Assembly: GCA_002118135.1 (NCBI GenBank)
Contig: BDIU01000246.1
Coordinates: 126,463-190,462 of the forward strand
DNA: 64,000 bases
Direction: 5' to 3'
Origin: Trebouxia sp. TZW2008
Lineage: Eukaryota > Chlorophyta > Trebouxiophyceae > Trebouxiales > Trebouxiaceae
In this document: positions 11,558-23,500 of the stretch, in pieces
Numbering within the stretch: position 1 is the stretch's first letter
How the letters are laid out: the number at the start of each line of letters is the position of its first letter
Notes under the pieces: model-generated
Seen by the model: the letters and a program-made list of their open reading frames with translations, nothing else
Databases searched by the model: none
Told to the model about the DNA's origin: nothing
Position numbers and translations under genes: made by a program

Positions 11558-14500
11558 ATGACTCTTGACCGCGCTTTGCTAGACGCAATGAAATACCTGC
11601 TGCTTGACTCTGAACTGTCCGTCGCAGATCCTGTGGCATCTGGGACTGCAGACACCCCTCGTCGGCAGTGGTCTCCTTGTACTGCAAAACAGCTGCTTCT
11701 TGAGAACAGCATCGCTTTGAGCAACCAGATGCTGTCATCGGTGCGCAACGGTTTCGCTAAGGGACCGAAGGATGCAGAGAGTTTTCACACCCGCTCGCTC
11801 TCTCTTGGTCGAGACACTTGGCAGCAGAACAGTGACACGCAAAATGGTCGTGCCCTCGACAGCATCTACAGCAATGGCAGCAACTATGGCAGCCAGCTCG
11901 AGGGTCGTTTGCAGGACTTCAGGCACCGACTTCAGCACACAGGCAGGCAACAGGGCCAAGCTAGGAAAGAAACTGGCATGCAGCGTCCTCAGCATGAATC
12001 AAACTACATTGCACACGCAAGTGAGCTTGCTGCACTGCGTGGACAGCTCAGGGAGCTTCAGGCTCAGGATGCACATGATGATGCGCACAGTCAGCATGAC
12101 TCAGGAATAGCAACTCAAGCAGCTGACTTGCAGAACTTGGCACATCAGCTCAGAAAGGTATCAAGCTCACAGCATTCTCAGCACAGTCAGCATGCAGCAG
12201 ACATTGCTACACAAGCAGCTGAGTCTTCCAACCTTGTTCAGCAACCCAATAAAGCTCAAGGTGCGTTGGATGCTCAGCGCAGCCAGCATGAGTCACATGC
12301 ATCTGCACAAGCAGCAGAACTCAGAATCATGACAGAGCAGCTTAGTAGCACGAAAGAGCAGCTCAGCTTGGTGAAGCGTGCTATGGCAGCTCAGCAGGAC
12401 CAGCATGACAACACAGCAGCTGCTCAGGCAAATGAGCTCATCAGCACCATTCAGCAGCTCCGCTATGCTCAGGGTTCTTTGAATGCACAGCACAGCGAGC
12501 ATGAGTCAGCAGCAAAAGCAATGGCAGCCAAGCATCACTCAGCTATGGAGAAGCTGAAGCGTCATGTTGCCGACCTGCAAGGTCAGCTCAAGCAAAGCCA
12601 GCAGAAGCTGCAGCAAAGTCAAAGCTCAATGGAGGCACAGCATGCACAGCAGGCTGCTGAGCTTGAGGCACAGCTGGAGAAGAGACAGCGGCAGCTAGAG
12701 CAAGCCCAAAGCACATTCGCAGCACAGCATGCACAGCAGGCTGCTCAGTTTGAGACTCAGCTTCAGCGCAGCCAGCACAAGCTGCAACAGTCTCAAAGCT
12801 CATTGGAGTCACAGCATGCAAACCAGGCTAAGCAGGCTGCTGAGTTCAGGTCGCAGCTGCAGCAGAGCAACCAACAGCTGCAGCAGGCACAAGAATTGCT
12901 GAAGGCACAGCGTGCAGAGCAGGCGGCTCAACTTGAAGAGCAGCTGCAGCAAAGCCAGGAGCAGCTGCAGCAGATTCAAAGGGCACTTGAGGCACAGCAT
13001 GCAAAGCAGCTTGCTCAAATTGAGGGTCAGCTGCAACAGAGCCAGCAACAGTTGCATCAGAGCCAGCAACAGCTGCAGCAGTCACAAAGCTCATTCAAAA
13101 CACAGCATGCAGAGCAGGCTGCTCAGTTTGAAAGTCAGCTGCAGCAGAGCCAGCAACAGCTGCAACAGGCACAAAGCGTGTTTGAAGCACAGCAGGCACA
13201 GCATGCACAGCAGGTAGCTCAGCACGAGGGTGCTGTTGCCAGCTTGACTCAGTCCAATCAGCTGCTCAAAGACCGCGTGTTTGAGCTGGACAGCCGATTC
13301 AAAAGGACACAGCATGAGCTGTCAAAAGCTGAGGTGCAGGTGGTGCGTAAGTCCAATGCAGAAGCTAAATTGCGCGCTCAAACCAGCCAGCTTGAGGGTA
13401 AGCTGTAGCTTCTCAAGCAGCATGGCTGCTTTCATACCTACAGTCTGCATGCATAGTTAACCATTACATTGCCCTGCCTGGCCGCATGTCTGCTTTCATA
13501 CCTCTACTGTCTACATGCATAGTCAGGAGTTCCCTGCCCTGCCTAGCGTCATACCTGCTTTCTCATCTGCTGCCTAATGCATAGTCAGGAGTTCCCTGCC
13601 CCTGCCCCTGCCCTTGCCTTTGCCCCTATCTCACCTTCTGCCCCGCCCTGCCCTGCCCTGCCTTGCGTCTGAACTGCTCACTGCATGATACTCTGCAGGG
13701 CCCTTTGTCGCTAAGACTGTGCGCACTTCATCTGTTCTGTTACATGTTACAACGCATGATCTGTGAGCATGAATCAGTTCAACCTGTGCTTATGCTGTGC
13801 AGAAAGCGCCAGAGTGCTGCAAGAGAAGCTGCAGCAGGCTGAGCAGGAGACACAACAGCTTAAGCCATGGAAAGCTCAAGCAGAGTCTTTGCAAGCTGAC
13901 ATTACAGTCCACCAAGAAGAGGCTGCGGCCAAAGATGCACAGGTCAGCCTCTCATACGATGTTCAGTGTTGCTGTCTTCACACCATTGTGCAATAGCATC
14001 CCCTGTAAGACTCGCTATCTTGACAACAATGTACATCTTTGTTCAATGTTGCTATCGTCACACCGATGTACACCTTTGTTAAATGTTGCCGTTTTCACAC
14101 CAATGTACAGCTTTGTTCAATGTTGCTATCTTGCCACCACTGTACATCAAAATTTCCTGTAAGACTTGGCTCATCTTGCTTGGCATGACATCATGTGTGT
14201 AACACCTGCAGACTTGTCATTCAAAAATCAGTCAGTTGACTGTACAGCAGCTGTCATAGACCTTGGCACATGCATTTGTACATGTATAGCAATCAATGAC
14301 GTTCGCTTAGAGCAGTGACTGTACTCAGCATACTATGATGTTGCGTGCTGTTCTGCATTGAATCCTTTAGTTCTGTATCAGCTGATAACTGTCAGCTCAC
14401 GCACATCTATGCTCCCCGGCCCCAACAAGGTCAGAAATGCGCTGGCAGGTGTGCCAGCTGATGGATGTGCAAAAGCACCTTGAGCTTTTGGAGGCACAGC

Positions 14501-17500
14501 ATGCACAGCAGGCCGCTGAGCGTCAGGAACAGCTCAAGCAGAGCCAGCAACAGCAACAACAGGCTCAAAGCTCTTTTGAGGCACAGCGTGCACAGCAGGC
14601 TGCTCAGCATGACAGGCAGCTGCAGCAGGCTCAGACATCTTTTGAAGCACAGCATGCAGAGCAGGCTGCTCAGCATAAAGCTCAACAGCAGCAGGTCCAC
14701 CACTCATTTGAAGCACAGCGCGCACAGCAGGCTGCTGAGCATGAGAAGCAGCTGCAGCAAAGGCAGCAAGAGCTACAGCAGGCTCAGAGCTCTTTTAAAG
14801 CACAGCATGCAGAGCAGACTGCTCAGCATGAGAATCAGCTGCAGCAGGCCCAGAGCGCTTTTGAAGCACAGCGTGCACAGCAGGCTGCTCAGCATGAGAA
14901 GCAGCTGCAGCAAAGCCAACAAGAGCTACAGCAGGCCCAGAGCTCTTTTGAAGCACAGCGTGCACAGCAGGCTGCTGAAAGGGAGGCACAGCTCGAGCAC
15001 AGCCAGCAACAGCAGCAACAGACTCACAGCTCATTTGAAGCTCAGCATGCAGAGCAGGCTGCTCAGCATGATAGGCACCTGCAGGAGGCAAAGAGCTTTT
15101 TTGAAGCACAGCATGCAGAGCAGGCTGCTGAGCATGAGGCGCAGCTGCAGCAGAGTCAGCAACAGCAGCAGCAGGCTCAAAGCTCTTTTGAGGCAAAGCA
15201 TGCTGAACAGGCTGTTCAGCATGAGAGGCAGCTGCAGCAGGCCCAAAGCGCTTTTGAAGCACAGCATGCAGAGCAGGCAGATCACTATGAGGCACAGCTG
15301 GAGACAATCGCAGATCTGGCAGAGTCCTTGCAAGCTGACATTGCAGTCCACCAAGAAGATTCTGTGGTCAAAGACGCACAGGTATGGCCCTTCTAGCGTA
15401 TGCTGTTCATCTTTGCCATGTCCACAAAATTGTGCATCATGCCTCAGTGGGCTCTTGACATTTGATATGGCATTGTGCGTGACATCTGCATTACTGTCTC
15501 TTGAGAACAAGTACTTGACCGTACAAAAAGCTGAAGCGGACACTTGCATGTGCATCTGCCAATATACCTCAATGACTGACATGTGTAATAGCAAATTTTA
15601 CGTGCTGTCTTGGTGCATCATGTGTGAGCCTTTGCATTTTTACGGCGTGAGTTGCCTTATAATATCTCATGCATGAATGCTTCAATCAAACCCACCAGAG
15701 TTGGACTGAAACTGTGCTTGCAGATCTGCGAGCTGATGAAGGTGCAGGAGCAGCTTCAGATCTCAAAGGAACAGCAGGCTGTTGAGCTTCAGGAGCAGCT
15801 CAAACAGAGCCAGCAACAGCTGCAGCAGGCCCAGAGCTCTTTTGAAGCACAGCATGCACAGCAGGCTTCTCAGCATGAGAGGCAGCTGCAGCAGAACCAG
15901 CAGGAGCTACAGCAGGCTCAAAGTGCATTTGAGGCGCAGCATGCAGAGCAGGCTGCTCAATTCAAACAGCAGCTGCAAGATAGCGAGGGTCAGCTGCAGC
16001 ACATTCAGAGCTCACTGGAGGCACAGCATGCACAGCATGCTGGTGAGCTCAGCGCACAGCTGCAGCAGAGCCAGCAACAGCTGCAGCAAGCTCAGAGCTC
16101 ATTCCAAACACAGCACGCGGAGGCTTCTCAACTGAGGCAACAGCTGCACGACAGTGAGCAACAGCTGCAGCAGGCTCAAGTCTCGTTCAAATCCCAGCAT
16201 GCAGAGCAGGTGGCCCAGTCCAAGCAACAGCTGCAAGACAGTCAGGATCAGCTGCAACAGACCCAGAGGTCATTGGAGGCACAGCATGCACAGCAGGTTG
16301 CTTCACTTGAGGATCAGCTGCAGCAGGCTCAAAGCTCATTTGAGGCACAGCATGCAGAGCAGGCTGCTCAATATGAACAGCAGCTGCGAGACATCCAGGA
16401 CCAGAAGCAACATGACCTGAAAGTGCTTGAAACACAGCATGCACAGCAGGTGGCTCAACTTGAAACGCAGCTGCAGCAGGCACAAGCCTCCTTTGAAGCT
16501 CAGCATGCACAGCAGGCAGCTCAGCACGATGGTGCTGTAGCCGACTTGGATGAGTCCAAGCAGCAGCTGGAAGACCATGTGTCTGAGCTAGACAGCCAAG
16601 TTGAGACGTTGCAGCAGAAACTGTCCCAAGCTGAACAACATGCTATGCTCAAGTCTCAGGCTGAGATTGTATTGCAAGCTCACAACAGCAAGCTCGAGGG
16701 TAAGCCACATGCTGCATACTCACATTTGATATGCTGCAATGGTATGCACAACAAGCACCATGCCATGCAGCGTCAGTGAAACTCCTTACTGTGCACATGT
16801 GAGCTTGTATGCTGTCATTACTCAGGACATCAATACTTCACTGTAAACTGCTTCTGCCGTGGGGATAAGGCATCAACTGATGAACACGCATATCCATCCT
16901 CCATTGCATCCTCAGTGCATGAGCAACTGGCTCAGTTTCTGCTTCTGTTCTGTCATAGTTCTGCACATGAGCAGCGACCTGCGCTGCCTTCATTGTGTGC
17001 ATGACTGCATGAACAGCTGGCTCGGCGTGTGCTTGCACAAGAGTCACAGGTACGGAATAGTCCTGCCGAAAAGCAGCTCTAAGTCCTGCTGTAACAGGAC
17101 CAAGGTTTGCTCTAGGACCGTGGTGTGTTCTGCAGAAAACGGCAAGGCCTTGCAAGAGAAGCTGCAGCAGGCTGAGCAGGAGGTGTACCAGCTTCGGCCA
17201 TTGACAGGCCTGACAGAGATTCTCCAAGCTGACATCACAGAGTTTGAGGAGGAGTGCACAGCAAAAGATGCCCAGGTATCAGCTCAAACTTGATCACGCC
17301 AAGCATGCAGTAAATGAGATCAAGCAATAGATTGTGAGTTGCTTGGTGTTGTTTTGGCTGTCATTTGACATCTGTTTGCAATCATGTTGCCAGCGAGTTG
17401 AAGTCGTGAGGGTTTCGTTCACCTAGATGTCATAAGCAACACTTGCAAGGCTATGATCTGAAATCGAGTGCTGGAGAAAGTGAGTGCTGCTGCAGCTTGC

Positions 17501-20500
17501 ACATATATCTGCTTGTGCATGGCATAATTGAAAGCATATGACCAGCACCTTCAGCATATGATTGTCTACAGCGTCTGTTTGCCGTTGTTACTTCGCGCTG
17601 CATTTGCAGCTAAGGGTAAGAACCATCTTTTGCACCCATACCTGTATTGGTTGCACGTTGCTAACATAGTTGCACGTGTGCTGATCCATTGTGTCACTCA
17701 GCATTTTGTCTCAGGCAGCCTGTGCTTGCAGATATGCGAGCTTCTAAAAGTGCAGGAGCAGCTTCAAACCTCAGACGCACAGCATGCACAGCAGGCTGCT
17801 GAGCTTGAGGTGCAGCTCAAGCACAGTCAGCAACAGCAGCAGCAGGCCCAGAGCTCTTTTGAAGCACAACGTGCAGAGCAGGTTGCCCAGCATGAGCAGC
17901 AGCTGCAGCAGAGCCAGCAACAGCTGCGGCAGGCTGAAAGTTTTCTTGAAGCACAGCATACAGAGCAGGCTGCTCAGTTCAAGCAACAGCTGCAGCAGCA
18001 TCAGCAAGAGCTACAGCAGGCCCAAAGCTCTTTTGAAGCACAGCATGCAAAGCAGGCTGCTCAGTCCAAGCAGCAGCTACAGGACAGCCAGGACCAAATG
18101 CGACAGGTTGAGAGTGCACTCAAGACACTGCATGCTCAGCAGGTCGTGCAGCTAGAGAGTCAGCTGCAGCAGAAGCAGCAACAGCTACAGCAGGCTGAAA
18201 TCTCATTCAAAGCACAGCATGCAGAGCAGGCTGCCAAGTTTGAGGAGCAGTTGCAAGACAGCCAGGACCAACTGCAGCAGGTCAAGACGGCGCTTGAAAC
18301 CCAGCATGCACAGCATGTTAGTGAACTTGACAGTCAGCTACAGCAGAGCCAGCGACAACTGCAGCAGGCACAAAGCTCATTTGAAGCACAGCAGGCACAG
18401 CAGGCAGCTCAGCACGTTGCTGAAGCTGCCAGCATGCATGAAACTAAGCAGCAGCTGGAAGACCATGTGTCTGAGCTCGACATCCAAGTCAAACAAGCGC
18501 AGCGTGAGCTTTCCAGAGCTGGAGAACATGCCATGCTCACTTGTGATGAGGAGGCTAAATTGCAAGCTCACAACAGCCAACTTGAGGGTAAGCCACCATG
18601 TACCCTAGCACTCAAAGCAATGCATGAAAGTCTATACTCACAGTGACATGTGTTTCCTACACTTCCATGCACTCTGCAACTCCACAACAAATTTTGACAC
18701 CCTTAGTGCCGTGAATGTGTGACGCGTTGCCAATTCCCGCAGTGTGCACAGCTTACCTCATCACTTACACCATATGAATCAGCACACCTTGTCAATCACA
18801 CATTCATGGACATATAGTCATTGCCACAGTGTGGCACATGTGATCAGCCTTGTTGGCTGGCTAAAGCATGTAAAATTATTCTCTCTCTCTCACCAAGTGT
18901 AACAGCGCATTTTGTCATTAGACACAGGCCAGAAGGGCTGAGTGAAGCTGATCTGTACAGCTGCTGATGCTTTGCCTGTGTGGGTTTCCTGCAGACACCA
19001 TTACGGCTTTGCAAAAGAGGCTGCAGCTGGCTGAGAAGGATCAGCAGCAGCTCAAAACAACAGCTGCTCAGGCAGAGTTGCTTGAAGCCCACAATAGCCA
19101 GCTCAAGGGTAAGCACCATCATCAAGTTTGTATGCTGCACAGCATGCTCTGCGCCTGATCCAATTACCTGTCCTGTGATCAAACTTGGCCAAAATGGACC
19201 AAAATGCATGGTGTGACGTCTTGTGTGCTATTGTGTAGTGTCTCTGCCAACAGCATTCATAGCATTCTCCAACAGTCCCATTATTTGCATCAGTACATGC
19301 TCTGCATGATGACAGCATAACAGCAGCATACACAGCAGCATGCACAGCATGAATGACCAGTTCTGCCAATTGCAGCAATGCAGGCATAACACCACCTTGC
19401 AAGCAAAGCAGAGATTCAGTGATTGCTCGTCTTTTGCAGAAAGCGTCAGGGCTTTGAAACAGAATGTGCAGAAGGCTAAAAGGCAGCAGTCTGAGCAATG
19501 CATGCAAAGCATCACTTCTTGCATGCATAGCAGAAATTCAGTACTTGCTTGTGTTGTGCAGACAGCGTCAAGGCTTTGAAACAGAACGTGCAGAAGGCTG
19601 AAAGGCAGCAGTCTGAGCAATGCATCTGCACAGCAGCACCCCTGACATGCAAAATCAGTCTTTCACTGCTTGTGTGTGCTGTGCAGAAAGCGTGAAGGCT
19701 TTGAAACAGAAGGTGCAGACGGCTGAAAGGCAGCAGTCTGAGCAATGCATCTGCGCAGCAGCGCCCCTTGCATGTAAAACAAGTCCTGGAGTGCTTGTGT
19801 GTGCTCTGCAGAAAACGTTAAGGCTTTGAAACAGAATGTGCAGAAGGCTGAAAGGCAGCAACCTGAGCAACGCATGCACATAAGCGCCCCTTGCATGCAA
19901 ACTCAATTTTAAGTGCTTGTGTGTGCTGTGCAGAAAGCGTTAGGGCTTTGAAACAGAAGGTGCAGAAGGCTGAAAAGCAGCAGCAGTCTGGCCGGGATGG
20001 ACAGCAGCTGCCCTCACTGAGCGCTCAGGCAGAGTCACTTCAGAGCGACATTGCAGTTCTGCAGGAGGAATGCATGGCCAGAAATGCACAGGTATCTGAA
20101 CAGCACCCAATCATTGAAAGCTTAACGAAATGTCTTGCTGATGCTTGTCACACTTACAGCATTGTCTGCTCACGCTTGGCGAAACTGCAGTATTGTCTGC
20201 CATGTTCACCTTTGGCAGACTGAGCATGACTTCACTTGGTACAGCTTCTGTGGTGCTGCCTGGCAAGTGCTTGAACGTCTTCGCCCTGTTCCGGATGGAG
20301 ACAGCTTGCTTTGTACCCGGCAAATACCGTGCACGGCAGTTTGCATCTGTCACACTCATTGCATGATTTGCTTGGCAGAAATTCAAGCATCTTCTCAACG
20401 CGCATCCACTCTGTCCTCTGCAGCCTTGCCATCCGCTTTCACAGCATGCCTGAAAACGGTTTTTCATGTCTGTTTTCCGGTAAAAAATTCATATCCACAC

Positions 20501-23500
20501 TAAGCTTGCCAAAACTGAATGCATTGTGTGTTTGCAGGTGCGGCAGCTGTTGAAGATGCAGGAGCAATTTGAAACCTCAGAGGCAGCTCGTCAAGCACAG
20601 CATATTTCCAACTCTGGTACCATTATGGAGCTGATAGCTACCAACAGCAAGCTTGAGGCACAGGTGGCCTCTATGACTAAGGACCTGGAGGACTCACAAG
20701 GCCAGCAGCAACAGGCAGAGGTGTCTAGCGGCAGGCAGCATGCACAGCATGAAGCAGCAGACGCTGCCAGGATTTCAGATTTGAATACTGTGAACAGTCA
20801 GCTTGTGGAAAAGGTCAGACACTTGACTGAGCGGCTTCAGCAAGCACAGGCTGTTGTGATGCAGCTTTCAAGCAGCAACTCGGCACAGCAGGCACAGCAT
20901 GCACAGCAGGCAGCTGGTAGTCATGGAGCTGAGAAGCTGCAGCCAGAGCAATCTCAGCATGATGTGACAGCAAAGCAGGTGCCTCAGACAGCACAGCATG
21001 CACAGCAGGCAGACAGCACAGCGTGCATAGCAGACAATGCTATCCAACTTGCTGAGTTCATTGAGCTCACGCAGGTGAATGGACAGCTGCAGGAGCACAT
21101 TTGCGAGCTGAAGAAGGAGCTTGCCCTTGCCCAGCAAGACCGTGCAACATCCCATTCTACTCAAAAAGCTTCTGTTGACAGCAGCACAAGCACCATCGCA
21201 GACTATGCTCAGGTGCAGCAGGACATTGCTGGTTTGAATGCACAGCTCAAGCAGGCTCAGCATGAGCTACAGCATGCACAGCAGGCTCAGCAGGCTCAGA
21301 AGGCCGATCGTGCAGATCAGGCTAATCATGAGTCAGCTGATGAGTCACAGGATGAGCACCTGACAGAGCAGCTGAAACAAGTCCAGTCAGAGCTGAAGCA
21401 AGCTCAGTCAAAGCTGACACAAGTTCAAGATTCAGCAGCAGCTCAGCACGCAAAGCGTGACACAGAGACTACAGATGAACTCACAGACATGACCATTGCC
21501 ATCAGCCAGCTGTGGCAACAGGTGTCAGAGTGCCATGGACAAGTTGCCAAGGCACAGCGTGAGGCCCAGCACATGCGCGAGCTTGTCAAGACACAGCATG
21601 CAAAGCGTGAGGAGCACGCTGAGTCCCTTCAGGTTGAGCTTGAAGCACTTCAGCACCAGTGCAATGCCAAGGACACACAGGTGAGTCTGGTGCAATGCTT
21701 GTTACACTTACTGACATTCTCACATGCCAGCAATCAAGGTGCTCCAAGCAGTGCAATGCAAGAAAAGGTTTGTCAGTGATCGTCACGCAATCAGCAAGGC
21801 ACTTGTTACACAGCATGTGCTGAGCATCTGATGCTTGCTGCTGACAAGAAAGCCCTCTGCTCTTGCAATGAATCTGCATCAAGCGTGAAAACCTGCACCT
21901 ACAGCATATATGCCACACCTTCTGAACATCTGACCGCCGCCAGGTTTGCTTTTGACCTCGGTGTGTGACAATTCTGCTTACACAGCCTGCAAAGCAAGCC
22001 CTGCGCGCCACTGACCAAATGCTGCTTTTGCAGTTGAAAGATTTGGCAGCGCACTTGAAGCACCCTCAGGGTTCAGCCATGCTGCAGCGTGCACAGCGTG
22101 CTGCCGCTGACCAGGCCAGGGCAGCGCACTTGACCAGCGTGAACCAACAGCTTGGTGAGCATGTGTACAGCCTGGACTTGCAGTTGGAGCAGACACGCCA
22201 TGAGCTGCAGGCATCCCACGCTGAGCTGGCTCATGTGGTTCAAACGCTGGCAGCCCAGCGTGCACAGCATGCTGAGCGCAGCGCACATCAGGCAAAGCAG
22301 GCAAGGGCAGAGCTGGAGGAGGCACACGGCAGGTTTGAGCAGGCCACAGCAGAGCTTGAGAGTGCAGAGAGCAGACTTGAACAAATGAAGGATGACAACA
22401 CTGTCAAGCAACTCCAGGTGAGAATGGATCCAGTGAAGCAAAACGCAACCATCATGCCAATAACAATGATAACAATACTTGCGCTTTCTAGCATATCCTG
22501 CTAGGTGTGTGTGGCACAAGCAGACTGCAATGCTCTGTGTCATCCCAAGTTTTTTGTGTGTTCCCATTGACTTTTGACTCGACATGCAGCTGACTTTTAC
22601 AAACTTGATATCACAATGCAGTTGTACAAGCAAAGCAATCACGGTGCTGTGAGCTGCACAGTGGCTGCCAGTGACAATGCTCATGATATCTAGGTCTCAC
22701 ACTGCCGCGCTGAAAGATTTCGCTCCCACCACTTGCATTGTTTGCCCTGTCATGTGAGCAAACCTCACAGGGCTACTGTGCTCACCAAGGGCTGTTGTCA
22801 CAATGCCTAGCAGCAAAGACTTGTCCTCTTGCTCCCTTTGCTGCGAAACACATGCATGATGCAACTAGCCAGCTTGGAAAAGCCTGCAGATGGAGCAGCT
22901 GTGATAATTTTTGACAGCACTGCGCAACTTGACTGATCAGCATTGAAATGGCCTGCAGGTGGAGCAGCTGACACAGATGGTGGAGGAGCAGCTGGCGCAG
23001 GTGGAGCAGCTGTCAGAGCAGTTTGAATGGCTGCAAGCAGAGCATCTGCGTGTGAGTGGCAGCAACCAAGACCTGGAACAGCAGAACCGCACCCTGCAGG
23101 AAGACTGTTCCCAGCTGCAGGTAAGTCAAAGCACTGCCCCTGCCTCTGCCCCTACCCTTGCAAACCTCCAGTCTCGGCAACATGGCGTTGACTACATGCA
23201 CCACATGAGGATGACTATCTGCATGGCTACGGCCTCTTGCATTGGCTCTTAGCAGGACGGCACTGTAGCTCAGGCAGCAACATAGCTGACACAATGATCA
23301 GCAATGTCAAGCGGTGCCAGTGTTGCATGTGACACGATCATTTCAGTGACAAGGTTTGAGCAATTAAACACAGCAGACATGCAATATGTCTGAGGATCTC
23401 AAAGTCATGCTGGCTGACTTGCTTGGTGTCTGCTGAGATGAAAAGGTGCAAGTGAAAATTGCCAACTGCCCAGCTTCCTGGCTGCTGAGCTGCAGGGTTT

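Noticed and set aside
12588..13315. Minus-strand Leu/Ala-rich ORFs through gene B
   Set aside because: Antisense of CAG-rich coiled-coil repeats always reads as Leu or Ala runs. They recur under every Gln-rich exon.
11558..21680. CRISPR-like regular repeats in gene B
   Set aside because: Repeats are coding, in frame, diverged and not separated by unique spacers of constant length. The genome is eukaryotic.
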